From the NCBI GenBank assembly GCA_948146395.1, contig OX411547.1, positions 56,039,566 to 56,103,565 of the forward strand: a stretch of 64,000 nt of DNA, in the 5' to 3' direction. The notes below the pieces were generated by a model. That model had not been told where the DNA came from and searched no databases. It saw nothing but the letters and a program-made list of their open reading frames with translations. Shown in pieces: positions 21,561-32,459 of the stretch (the first letter of the stretch is position 1; every line of letters starts with the position of its first letter). The DNA is from Fragum whitleyi. Its lineage: Eukaryota > Mollusca > Bivalvia > Cardiida > Cardiidae. Both the position numbers and the translations under genes were made by a program.

Positions 21561-22680
21561 GGATAGATACCCTTCCTCTCTCGGTCATCAAGTCGTGAGA
21601 GGAACATCTAAAAGATGGCAGTGTCTTTTTAAGAATATAATTCAAATTCGTATAGATACAATTCAGGATAGTACCAATAAGTGTATTCAGCTTTTTCAGA
21701 TCTCTGAATTTCTTACGATTTTTTTTTTTTAAGATTTTGTTCAGTAGGTCAATGTTTGATGAAATGTAAATTTACGATGTTTAAGAAAAAACCCTATTGC
21801 CAAGATCTTTCCCTATCACTACTCCTCTAGATTAATGATGTAAGAAACACCTTTAAGCGAACTAAAACCTCCATAAACACAGTGTCAGAAGGCTGCAAAA
21901 TGATTCAATTTTAGTTTTGACCTGGTTTAGCAGGTCATAGTCTTTGGCTTAACCTGTGAGAAAGTTGGCACTTTAAATTGACAGATTAGTAACTTTGAAA
22001 GATATTCATTAGAATTAAATATCATTTGAGCCAGTGCGTGAGATTTCCAACAATTTCATATATATTTACATAGCAAAGACTGTGACCTGCCTGTGCATCC
22101 GCACAGTCTGCCCAAAGACTTTATAGATAGATAGGGTCTCAAAGTACTTGTACACCATCTGATAACATTATATTTATAGTAGGTGGATATCTACACCGCT
22201 CAATGTTTGCACCTCATGCACATTTCAAATTGTTGGAAATGTCACGCACAGGCTCATTTTTTATTTGCATGATATTAACTGATATGATCTTAACAGTAGC
22301 ATACTCGGATCGTGTTTTTGGCGAAGCGAAAACATCATGGCTGCCATGGCCGGCTCAAAATATTCTCTATGTTCCAGGTGAGGCGCCTTAAGGAAATAAT
22401 AGAAGTTATAACGATGCGGCCGTAGATATCAATGTTAATCATGTCAGCATTAGTCAATGAAAATTATATAATTATTCTTTGCAATATGATAATTCTTTCA
22501 GTATTGTGACTATTGATAATTAATTCAAACAAAGTGGGAATTCTCGGTCTGTATGATACAGAATGTTTACAGTGGTGTGGTAAAATATAAGAAAAACACC
22601 CACATAATAAGCAAAGTCAGGTATTGGGAACATTCAAATATATTGAAATCTGACTTTTAATGTATAGAAGACAAGTTGGC
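21560..22680. other. Intergenic, no gene seen
   Basis: It includes a short GTGCATCCGCACAGTCTG palindromic motif at about 22094-22112, a small bivalve-style repeat that also appears at about 48868-48890 and 51440-51482. The 62-residue frame at 22203 has no features. Confidence 0.4.
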
Positions 22681-22682
22681 AC

Positions 22683-22683
<1 letters not shown>

Positions 22684-22717
<34 letters not shown>
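22684..22717. repeat. Poly-T tract, 34 bases
   Basis: An uninterrupted run of 34 T. It could be the poly-A tail of a minus-strand retrocopy, but no recognisable retroelement or gene copy adjoins it on the expected side. The 75-residue frame beginning with a poly-Phe run is an artefact. Confidence 0.9.
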
Positions 22718-22719
<2 letters not shown>

Positions 22720-22729
22720 ATTTTTGCAT

Positions 22730-23190
22730 CTTTTCTATGACACAGTAAGATACTACAAAATCCTTAGGAATGACTTGGAACATTCTGTGAAAATTTTATC
22801 CAAATCAAACCATATATGTAGGAGGAGTTGCATTCAAAAGATGTTTGCACACCTGAAAAGTTCCGTAAACAAGGTTTGTTATTTGAAGGCGTATTTCCCA
22901 TGACGCGGAAAATATCACAAAACGTGCCTATAAAGGTCGGCTAACTCGGAATATTCTGTGTAATATTGTTCAGTGAAATCCGACCAGTGGAAGGATTTAT
23001 GAGATCATTATTGCTTTCAAAAGATTGTGGGTATACAGGCTCCCTTTTCTCGTGAAACAGCAAGATTTGTCACACAACCCCGATAACATACGCAAGGTCA
23101 GGTGACTAGGAGCATCCTGTGAAAATTTCATTACGTTCGCAGAATAATTGCAGTCGTACGAACGTACTGAAGGAGAGACATAATTATACC
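22730..23190 (+). repeat. Diverged tandem cassette related to 52451-52712
   Basis: Repeated phrases such as ATTCTGTGAAAATTTTATCC, ATATTCTGTGTAATATTG and CATCCTGTGAAAATTTCATT recur at 120-190-bp spacing, each with an upstream ACAAAA..GC stretch. The tetraspanin intron 2 array (52451-52712) has the same ACATTCTGTGAAAGTTTCAC phrase. Confidence 0.55.
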
Positions 23191-23192
23191 AA

Positions 23193-23590
23193 TTTCTTTA
23201 ATGCTTTTTTGGTGGTTTATCGAGAAATAACTGTACATGTATATTATCACTTGATGAACTCACCGCAAAAGAAGTGAATTTATCAAAAACTTTTACCCTG
23301 CTTTTGTGCATTTCATCCTTTCTGACGTCATCTATGCGGGGCGAATTAAGTGACGTCACAATGAAAGTTGCATAGCAATCACGCACAAAATGACGCGCTT
23401 TACGAAAGTATGTCCTAGAAATTTCTCATTTTGTCCCGTTTTTTAGAAAAATCGTTTGTTTTTCGAGTAAGATCGATTAATAGTTCATTTCGTGAACAAC
23501 AAAAGCTATATTTTCACGAGTGGCGAACATAGCTTTTGTTGTTCACTCAATGAATATAAATCGATCTTACACTGAAACAAACGATTATCC
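23193..23590 (-). mobile_element. F2 MITE-like element, minus orientation
   Basis: Reverse complement of 10165-10575. TGACGTCA lies at 23323-23330 and 23351-23358, the same 28-bp spacing as in the other copy. The hairpin end is better preserved here: TATATTTTCACGAGTGGCG, with AACAAAAGCTATA facing ATAGCTTTTGTTGTTCACTC. Confidence 0.8.
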
Positions 23591-23920
23591 CCTATACGAC
23601 CACTTTCGGTGGCATACTAAAAGGAGACATTATACTTGGCTCCCAGTATTATATCTTTGATGATATGGATTGCTTTCAAGAATAATAGTGACTCATTATT
23701 TTTTCTAGACTCACATGTTTACTGACTATCGCCAAAGAACTTTTGATTGCTTATTATCTATAAACCCTTATCCTGCTGAATTTAAATTACATTTCAAGCC
23801 TTTTTCCTTTTTTGACACACTTAAAGCAATCTGGCTCAAGTTTCCCCTCAATAATCAAGTACGAAACAGGCAGTGTAGCCTTAGATCAGACTGTTCATCT
23901 ATGCAGCCTGATCTAAATAC

Positions 23921-24010
23921 CAGGAATCCATTGTTAGGAGCTCCAGCCGCCGCGATATAACTGAAACATTGTTGAAAGCGGCGTAAAACCCCATTCAATC
24001 AATTCATTCA
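23921..24010 (+). mobile_element. SINE 3' end only
   Basis: CAGGAATCCATTGTTAGGAG, CTCCAGCCGCCGCGATATAA and GTTGAAAGCGGCGTAAAACC, then a CATTCAATCAATTCATT tail, match the 3' third of the SINE at 34313-34592. No tRNA head is present, so the copy is 5'-truncated. Confidence 0.75.
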
Positions 24011-24379
24011 GCCGATAAAATAACCTTTGAAACACAGTTGTTGATAATAGATTCAATTGAATTGGCAAGGAGAAAAAAAATCTTTAGACTTTCAGTGGCG
24101 AACAAAAAAAAAAAGAACCAAATAGTTTGCTATTCACAATATGGTCGCAAACTTACTAATGGGACAACAACAAAATAATTAACAATCATACTCACTCTGT
24201 GATAGATTTTTTTACAAATTATAAGCGCTTAAGCTAACCAAAACCATTGGCATTCTATATAGACATCTTTATAAATCGACAAATTAAGTACAATCATTAC
24301 GAACTAATTCAAGTCATTATGATTCATTCTTATGACCTAACCAATTATCTGGCCAGGTTGCATAATGATTAGGCCACAT

Positions 24380-24650
24380 GTGTGGACTCTAGAGTGTTAA
24401 CAAGAAAATTTTCTCTAAGGCCCCTTTTTCCCGGGATATGGCATGGATCATGTCCATTTTGAACAGGTTCATCCTTATGACCTTATCATCATTTTAACAA
24501 AGTTTCATGGAGGTTGAATGTTATTTATGGCCTCTATTATGTTAATACATTTAAGAATTGTTGACTACATACACACGACACACTGCGGACGACAGTCATT
24601 CAATGATCGCTAAAGCTCACATTAAGCACGCTGTGCCCAGGTGAGCTAAA
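24380..24650 (+). repeat. Second copy of the AGCTCACC/GGTGAGCT repeat
   Basis: Shares GATATGGCATGGATCATGTC, GGTTCATCCTTATGACCTTA, and the closing GCTCACATTAAGCACGCTGT and CAGGTGAGCTAAAA with 13245-14112. A single unit, without the hAT-like insertion. Confidence 0.7.
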
Positions 24651-24819
24651 AAATAAAAAAAAAATATTCAAAAGGTTAAATGGACAAAACTTGTTTTTTA
24701 AAAAAAGCAGGCTTCTAAAGCTATTGTAATTTCAATGTCACAAAAAAGAAAAAAATCCCAGAGTAAACATCATCTTATCTAAAATAAAAAAACGTACTTG
24801 TTATAAACATGCATTGACT

Positions 24820-25078
24820 GTCTAGCCACAAGCCTTGCGATCAGATTCACAAAACGGCACAAACAGTTTTCCAATTGTACCACGCTTTGCACATTCGAAG
24901 CACTACACGGCCAATCTCACAATCAACCTCGGATGTACATAGACGAACTGTTTTTGAAAATGACGGGGAAACCTTTGAAAACTCGATGACGTCAGTTAAA
25001 AGGGCTTTAGCCCTCGAAACTTCTAGTGAAAACATTCGACGTCGCCAACGCTACTCGTTTAAGTCACTGACGTGAAAC
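24820..25078 (+). other. Short coding-like ORF, unrecognised
   Basis: An open frame of about 60-66 residues ends at TGA near 25073-25075 with stretches TVFENDGETFENSMTSVKRA and ETSSENIRRRQRYSF, followed by a polyadenylation-like AATAAA at about 25115-25120. It has balanced codons, unlike the surrounding AT-rich DNA. A second frame is also open for part of it. There is a TGACGTCA at about 24986 and a small AAAGGGCTTTAGCCCT palindrome. It may be the 3' end of a degraded retroelement gene or a relic exon. I do not recognise it. Confidence 0.3.
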
Positions 25079-25079
25079 C

Positions 25080-26480
25080 ACCATATCCTTATATAAATAT
25101 CTTAAGATTCTTTAATAAAGGCTGAAAATATCAATTTGTCATTTCAGCCGTTATTTACTGTAAAAAATATCAATCTCAAGATAGATCGGTTGTTTTCGCG
25201 CTAGTTTTTCTTACACTTTTTCCGCTTAACAAAATGCATTTTTTTGTTACATACCCATCCGCCTTATATAAATAAGTGGCCGAGTGATGTTCCGAATGCA
25301 GATAAAGTGTGTCTGGGGAGAGTAGGAATATAACGCTCCACGAAACTAGCAGAAACTCCATTTTGAAGGAGGTTTTAATATGAAAAGAATAAGATACTCC
25401 ACAACTTCAGAACCATAATACATAATTCGAGGCAAACCACTTAATCGGGACCAGACAAATTTCTCTGAACTATGTCATATTACAGGGAATTATATTGTGG
25501 GTTATTGCTGATGATTTGTTGAACTCGTGCAAATTGCGATCAAGGTTCTGCACCAGATATGATGTTCACGATATAGGATTTTTGAGGGAAGAAGAAATTA
25601 TTAGAATACAAAGAGCGTTAATACATTTTTCGGGTAGGTATACGTGATAAAATGTATGACTGGTCGAATGGCATCCCGCTATTTGATGATTAATGAATCA
25701 AATACCATCTGCCCCTAACCTATATTTCATTTAAAAAAATCAAATTTTTACATCGACATAATCCGAGTCACACGTGGCGCGAAAGTTCTACATAAGATTT
25801 TGAATTCGGAACTGGTGGCTCCGATTATGGACATCACCATCCCCTCTCCCCGTGTCTAAAACGTGCTCGATCTGAGCTTTTATAATCATTGAATGTCTAT
25901 CGTCTGCCCGGCGTCATGTGACGTTAACAAATTAAGAGATCGCAATTAAAGCCTAATCTTCACGAACTTGGCCAGAATCTTTTTCGGATCACAATGATGT
26001 ATCCCTTTTAAAATTGTGAAGGATCTTTTGAAGTAATTGAAAATGGGACCTTAATTTATTTTTTCTTGTTCACACTCTACACTTGCTATTTAGTATAAAA
26101 ACTTTAAAAAGGGATTTCGTTTGCCATAGACGCCGTACGACAGTCTAAAATTTTTTTATGATATTTTTGACATAGTTCGATTTCATTTTCTACTCCATAT
26201 GTGTACTCAATATAGTGCCACCCAAGCTCGATTGTTCATCAACCTGGCATTAGAATCCTTCAGATTCCCATGCGGCGATTGCAATGTAAATGTGCGATCT
26301 CCTCAGGGAGAACTTGTGGTCAGTCAACTAGTTCTGTTTTAGACCGAACGACCGTCATATGGTGATCATGCGGTAACAGAAGGATAGTGCGAAAAGTATT
26401 TAAAAGCAAAACATAGCACGATAGACCTTGTGATGTATTCCAGACGTGTCTACAGGCAACGGCCTCCATGCGGGCTTGCG
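25080..26480. other. Intergenic, no gene seen
   Basis: The diverged repeat ACGTGGCGCGAAAGTTCTAC to GGTGGCTCCGATTATGGACA at about 25765-25835 mirrors the minus strand at 20090-20260. Otherwise AT-rich sequence without supportable features. Confidence 0.4.
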
Positions 26481-26499
26481 ATTTTTTCAATCTTTCTTT

Positions 26500-26685
26500 A
26501 TATAATCAAAGTGCTGTCAGCACTGTAAATCGGACATCATTGAGAGGCTGGGATAGTGCAATAGTTCGCCAATCAAAAGAGCGCAAATGTGGACAATAAA
26601 AGTTGGTAAAATCTTTGCCCAAATTGTGAGTTTTTTGTCTTAACACTCGATCTTTTGGAGGACATCGCCAGCTCATCCAACCTCG
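26500..26685 (+). repeat. F10 repeat, copy 1
   Basis: AATCAAAGTGCTGTCAGCAC, CATCATTGAGAGGCTGGGAT, AAAGTTGGTAAAATCTTTGC and GGACATCGCCAGCTCATCCA are shared in the same order with 35350-35535. A dispersed repeat of about 185 bp. Confidence 0.8.
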
Positions 26686-26834
26686 TGGGTCCGAATTTGA
26701 AAGTTTGCTGATTCGATAGCCCTCTGCTAGTCTAAATTATTTCTTAGCAGATCTTTTACGTTGTTATAATGAGCACGCGACAAGCTAAAAGCTTGTCTGT
26801 TAATATTATTCCTCTATGGAGTTTAATAGCCTGT

Positions 26835-27345
26835 TTAGCAACAAACATTTTTCATTAAACTATTTACAATTTTGATTACCAACATGTTTGTATTTCAAGC
26901 ATTGGGTTTTCCCAAATACTGTAAATGCATTTTCCCGCAAGAAACACGTGAAATCGCCAACTATGCTATTTATATCTTTGGTTTCTGACCAATCGATTAA
27001 ATCTAGCAGCACTCTATGATTATTCATGAGTTGTTCTAAAAATAGATCGCTCTTACTGCTATCCTTTACCAGTTTATCGTATGTTTTTGTCGGTTTATTT
27101 GTTGTTGAATAATTTTTCTTCATACTCAAATTTGAATTTATTGAAAATAGGATTGGAGCGTGATCAGAGTGCTCATTGAAATCAAATATTTCAAAATTAC
27201 AAAATTATTTCTATTTGTTAACACATGCGAACAAAAAGTAAACTTCTCACGCTCCCTGTTTGATTGCAGACGACTATTGAATAATGACAAACAAGTTAAT
27301 TGACACATTTCGAGCAGACGATGTCCATTTGCATCTACCACGTGG
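26835..27345 (-). mobile_element. LINE fragment: end of endonuclease domain and linker
   Basis: The minus strand encodes VDANGHRLLEMCQLTCLSLF and, after a frame change, FNEHSDHAPILFSINS, the S-D-H-x-P motif that closes the catalytic core of APE-type endonucleases of non-LTR retrotransposons. A linker of about 85 residues follows (TKTYDKLVKDSSKSDLF, DWSETKDINSIVGDF). Polymerase is absent. It is cut at 27345-27350 where the F9 repeat begins. Confidence 0.75.
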
Positions 27346-27349
27346 TCTG

Positions 27350-27800
27350 AATTTACGCGTTGGTTTTGACCCAGTGATAATCATAACAGAATTTGATTGG
27401 TTGTCAGCCCTACAACTGGTAAATGACCGTTCGAGAAAGTTCAGAGCAGTAATATTGTAAGTGCTACAAATTAATTATACAGTTAACCTATTGTACCTTT
27501 CAACTCCTTTACTCAACCGAAAATCTTGTTATAAACACTGAAAATACTAACTGGTAATTACTAAAAGCGAAAATTACATCAAATTTTGTATTAGCCTCTT
27601 CTCTATTTGTCGAAAAGTAAATAAGATAAAAACAAAGTTTGTAGATTGTGACTGAAAAGGCCGTTTCTTCGGTGTTTGAAAACACATAATTTGGTTTGAA
27701 CACATTGCTCAGAAGATAATGGTAAAAATGTAGTGGGTCAAACAGACAAGATTTCTGGAAAACGGTAGATATAAATCTCCGATTTAAAAATCACAACGAC
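27350..27800 (+). repeat. F9 repeat, copy 1
   Basis: About 430 bp, shared with 36535-36790 and 36793-37215: GTGATAATCATAACAGAATT, GTTGTCAGCCCTACAACTGG, TGACCGTTCGAGAAA, ACACTGAAAATACTAACTGG, TGTGACTGAAAAGGCCGTTT. The 3' part holds a tRNA-like GCTCAGAAGATAATGG (A-box position). The 64-residue minus-strand frame here is a shadow. Confidence 0.8.
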
Positions 27801-27809
27801 TGTTGCACC

Positions 27810-28030
27810 CGTAAAATCGTGCGATTATCGCACGGACACCCTATGTCGCCACACGGGCACGGTTTTTGGGGTCCGGTGAATGAACGGGTGCCGAACGCCG
27901 TAAGCCAAGTACATATATAAACTAGGCTTTATACACTTTTCTAAAAATCGCAAATCGCAAGCGGACCATACATATGTCGTGAAGGAATTGTTAGACCAGG
28001 GCGTTCATCGCACGGTCACAGTGCGATGTT
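27810..28030. repeat. Patch with repeated ATCGCAC motifs
   Basis: AAAATCGTGCGATTATCGCA near the left and TTCATCGCACGGTCACAGTG near the right face each other imperfectly, with a GC-richer middle (ACACGGGCACGG). Possibly a small degraded inverted-repeat element. Confidence 0.35.
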
Positions 28031-28302
28031 TTGATTACAAATCTTCACAACCTCATCCCACTCCAATGCTTCTTGCGACCTGACCATGAAAAGCTGCGTA
28101 GGCACCGCTCGATTTTGTGAACACATACACCGTAGAAAGGAAATCGTTCGATGTCAAAATTATCATACAAAGACATCGCAGATATCGTGTGGCGTCCATG
28201 GCAATTGTAAACCTGGCTTTTATCTTAATTGTGTATTGATCTCTTTTAACCTCCGAAAAGTTTTTGTTTCTATGGTCTTTTTCTTCTCAATATTTCAGAA
28301 AG

Positions 28303-30004
28303 ATGGCAAGTGGATCTGGATCAATAAACGATGGTTCAGATGATACATTTTTACACGAATGTGACGTATGCAAATTCAACAATAAAACCTCGAATGCGAT
28401 ATCATTCTGCACAGTATGTACCGAGTATATGTGTGACGTGTGTGAGCAAATACATAAAGGTTTAAAAGTAACACGTGACCACAAGATTGTGAGCGGAAGT
28501 AACATGCCGTCCTCACCTGTGGGCGCTAAGTCAAATTTACGTCAATGTATTGTGAACACCACAAAACAATGACGTTAAACGTATTCTGCAAGGCTCATAA
28601 TGACGTAATTTGCAACTTGTGTAAACTAACGGATCACAGAAAATGCATAACGGCAAGCGTCAAAGAGCAAAGAAAAATGACCGAAATGAAGCAAGAGTTC
28701 CTTGAAACAATGAAACGCATGTCAGGGTTAAAGAAAAAATATGAAAATTTTAAAGAATCAAGACAAGAGGATAAAATGAAATTTAAATTACAAATGAAAA
28801 AGTGTCTGGCAGATATGGCGGTTACGCGACAAAGAATAAATGACAAACTTGATTGTATAGAGAAATTGTTAATAAAAGAGGCTTCAAAGGTCGAAAACGA
28901 TGTTGATAGAGAAATACAAAGTCACGTGAATATTGTTGATGATGCATTGAACCAAATCAATGAACGAATGAAGTGTCTACTAGATTGCCAAAATTCACAA
29001 GATAATGACATTATATTTGTCAATATGAAAAAAGCGGATGTTTTAAAGAATAAATTCGAAGCCGCTCTATCCATAATTGAACAGGAAATTTTTACCATCG
29101 GCACCAACTTCAAATTACATCACGTCGTTTCTGATTTGCTACTACAACTCCAATCTTTTGGATCATTAGAATTAAGAAGAAGTCAGCCTGGCACCAGACA
29201 CGTGACACTTTTGGATTTTAATTTAGGTGATAAACGAGAAATAGACGTAGGATACAAGAGAGTTTTTAACTGTGAGTTTGTTAAAGACAATCATTGTTTA
29301 CTTGCTTGCGGTAAAGGCGGACTTGAACTTTTCGATAAAGACTTTAAATTCCTGTCCCAGTTACCTATTATTTCAGGAAGGCTAGCGAGAATCAACGGGA
29401 ATGAAGCCGTCGTGACCCAAGGCAAAGAAAAGAAATTACGGATTGTGAAAATTTTCCCAAAAATGGCGGTCACGAAAACTTTTGAGATTGATAAAGAATG
29501 TTGGGGTGTAGATGTTGTGGATAAAGAGATTCTACGTGACCTGTCATGATGATCCTGGTAATGGTGAAGTGAGAGTGCTGAATATGGATGGAACGTTATT
29601 GAGAAAGTTAGGCGTGAATGACGGACAGTATATGTTCAATGGACCAGGCTATGTCAAAGTTAGTGGAGATGGATCGAAAATATTCGTATCAGATGAAGTC
29701 TCTAACACGGTTACGTGTCTTAATTTACAAGGAAATATTCTTTACAAATATATGGACAGAGAGTTGAAAAAATCCTACAGGAATGTATGTTGATTATGAA
29801 GGAACCGTCTTAGTATGTGGCATAGATTCACATAACGTACATATGATTAAAGCAGATGGAACCAAACATAAAACAATTCTGTGTAAGAAGGACGGTATAA
29901 AAAACCCTCTATGTATATCATACAGGCCTAGTGATGGATGTTTGGTGGTAGGGTTGTTTGGAGATGACAAGCCACTCGTTATTTTTCAAACAAAAAATAA
30001 ATAA
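28303..30004 (+). pseudogene. TRIM-like protein (two B-boxes, coiled coil, NHL-like propeller), frameshifted
   Basis: ATG at 28303 follows an acceptor (ATATTTCAG, AG 28297-28298), so a 5' UTR exon lies upstream and the coding part is one exon of about 567 residues. There is no RING. B-box 1 uses C20, C23, C36, C39, C44, C47, H51 and H60; B-box 2 is the CEHH..FCKAH..CNLC..DHRKC segment. A charged coiled coil follows (about residues 115-240), then propeller repeats such as GEVRVLNMDGTLLRKLG and GDGSKIFVSDEVSNTVTCLN. Three single-base shifts break it: a lost base near 28543-28546, a gained base near 29529-29535, and one extra A in the A6 run at 29767-29772. Homology resumes immediately after each. 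TRIM proteins of this layout act as cytosolic ubiquitin-pathway or scaffold factors; without a RING, ligase activity is doubtful. AATAAA overlaps the stop. A recent pseudogene or uncorrected sequence errors are both possible; other coding exons in the window are intact. Confidence 0.85.
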
Positions 30005-30039
30005 TTCAATTCTAGTTTGGTCCAACATATTTTGTGTAT

Positions 30040-31980
30040 GCTGATATTTTAGATTGCGATATCGAAATTCTGGAGGTTGAACAGGCTTTAAATTCACGAC
30101 ATTGTAATAAACCGGTGGTTCTTATCATCTTATAGCAGAAATGTTTAAGAGCTGTAAATCAGTTATTTTACCATTTTTGCGCAAACTTTTTAACTATATG
30201 TTTCAAAAAAGTATCTATCCGCAAAATTGGTCGTTAGCGGTTATTGTCCCAATACCAAAGAAAGGAGATAAACCCGATGTAAATAACTACAGAGGAATAA
30301 CCTTAACAAGTATTTTTTCTAAAATATTTTCTAATATCATTGAGAAAAGACTTCGTACCTGGGCAGAAACTAATAGTATTTTGTCCGATTATCAATACGG
30401 ATTCAGAAGCGGTAAAAGCACAGTAGATTGTATTTTTATCTTAAACTCTATTATACAGACTGTCTTAAATCTTGAAAAGAAAAAAGTTATATTGTGCATT
30501 TGTGGATTTTCGAAAAGCTTTCGATACTGTTTACAGAAATGGTCTTTGGCTGAAACTTCTTAAACTTGGTGTATCTACTAAGCTCGTAAAAATTATTAAA
30601 GCTATGTATGTAAATGTTCGTACCTGTGTAAGACCTGGTGGAGAAATAAGTAGTAGCTTCTCCAGCTGGAGTGGAGTCAAGCAGGGCGAGTCCATTTCTC
30701 CTCTATTATACATATTATTCATGAACGATTTATACGAGAATATCACTGTTAATTGCGATGATGATTTTACAATTAATAACCTTAAACTATTTTTGTGACT
30801 TTTTGCCGATGATGCTGTAATATTTTCAAAAACTAAGCAGGGTTTACAGTCAAATTCACTACGTACATATTGTGCAAAATGGGGATTTGACAGTTAACAC
30901 TAATAAAACAGCTGTAATGGTATGCCAAAAAGGTCGATCTAGTCCAGCTCCTAAGTTATATTATAATGGTGAACTATTTAAGTACGTTAAAAGTTGTTCA
31001 AATTAAGGTGTTACATTGACTTATAATGGTAAACTTTATAACGCTCAAAAGAAATTATCAGAGCAAGGTATGAAAGCTTTATTTGCATTAAATAAAACAC
31101 TAGACCAAGTTTTTTTCAATGTTTCGGAGCAATTAAAACTTTTTGATAGCCTAGTTTTACCTATTTTGACATATGGGGCAAGTATATTTGGGTTCAACAA
31201 AGCTGAGGATGTGGAACAAGTATACCTTAAATTTTTGCGTAGAATATCAAATGTTAAAAAAACAAACGCCTTTACTGGCTGTATACGGCGAGTTCGGTCT
31301 GTATCCCTTATCGGTGCAAAGGAAAATTGTCATTGTAGAGTACTGGTATCGAATTTGTAGTAATCCAGAAACGCTTCTTTATAAAGTTTATAACTTGACT
31401 AATTCAATGGGCAATGCTGTAAATTCGTTCAGTAGAGATATATCGACTTTACTGGATAACATAGGACTAACATATCTTTATCATAAAGCTCGTATAGATA
31501 GTAATGATCTTAGTTTGATTATATCTAGAATTAAAGATACGTACATACAGAGCTGGATATCAGGAAAAGACAATAGCCGTAAATTAATTGTATACAATCA
31601 ATATAAAACCTGTTTTAACATTGAAAATTTTCTAGATTGTGTTAGTAATATTAAACGTAGATTTACACTATCCAAATTTAGATGTTCGTCACATATTCTT
31701 TTGATAGAAGAAGGGAGGTTTTCAAATATTCCAAGAGAACAGTTAAATTGTAAACATTGCAATACCAATGTTATCGAGGATGAATACCATTTTGCTTTAG
31801 TTTTTCCTCTATATTATGACATGTGAATTTTTTTACCGAAGTTCTATTATACTCGGCCCACTATTAATAAGTTTATAATGCTTATAAATAATGAGAGAAA
31901 GAGTGTTTTGGTTAAATTTTCAGAATTTCTATATGAGGCAAATAAGATCTGTGACCAAGATGAAATTCAAGTATCGTGAA
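30040..31980 (+). mobile_element. 5'-truncated, decayed non-LTR retrotransposon (ORF2 polymerase to 3' end)
   Basis: Begins inside ORF2, upstream of the polymerase, about 40 bp after the TRIM-like stop. Recognisable in order: VNNYRGITLTSIFSKIF, motif A FVDFRKAFDTV, motif B GVKQGESISPLLY, motif C FADDAVIFSKTKQ, a post-polymerase region (LVLPILTYGASIFGF) and a distal C-x2-C..E-x-H segment near LNCKHCNTNVIEDEYHF. It contains frame changes near 30480 and 31235, a stop just before motif C (30796-30798) and others, so it is inactive. The endonuclease is missing. The clade is not assigned; other fragments in the window (6690, 21190, 26835, all minus) look like the same broad type. No poly-A tail is obvious at the 3' end. 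Confidence 0.9.
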
Positions 31981-31984
31981 AACT

Positions 31985-32455
31985 GCGTTCTAATAATTCA
32001 TGCTTTTCTTGGCTGAAAATGGTTTTGTTTATAGAGAATAGCATGTTATTGTCTTAAAATATCAATGTATCGAGGTTGGGATAATTTATCATGACGAGTC
32101 TTTGCCTAGTCTTGATAATTTCTCGCAACTGAGACCAGATAACACGGATATTTTAAGACACACGTTATTCTATTTATCATTCAATCATTTTTCAGCAGGT
32201 ACTCTTAAAAGCAACGAAATTCAGGTGAAAGTGTATTCAAAATATTTCTAAAAAAAAAACCCTGCCTGATATCAGTTAAGTAATCAGACGTAAAAAAAAG
32301 ATTTTGAGCCTGCAGCTTTTTTTTGAAGGTTTCCGCCTAAAGGAGCCTCGTAAGAAATGTTTCTTGTTATGGAGAAACTTTTACATTTTTGCTCAAGCGT
32401 TTTACGGTTTATTGCATTGTGAAATTGATACCCAATGCGATCAAAACCATTAAAA
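31985..32455. other. Intergenic, no gene seen
   Basis: AT-rich. At about 32030-32165 GCATGTTATTGTCTTAAAAT faces ATTTTAAGACACACGTTATT, an imperfect palindrome of about 120 bp that could be another miniature element. The 69-residue minus-strand frame lacks features. Confidence 0.4.
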
Positions 32456-32459
32456 ATCA

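Noticed and set aside
22684..22717. Poly-A tail of a processed pseudogene on the minus strand
   Set aside because: No coding or retroelement sequence adjoins the tract on the side where a retrocopy body should lie.
24985..25020. Hammerhead ribozyme (CGAAAC preceded by GATGA)
   Set aside because: The required CTGATGA core is not present (CGATGACG instead) and the stems do not fit.
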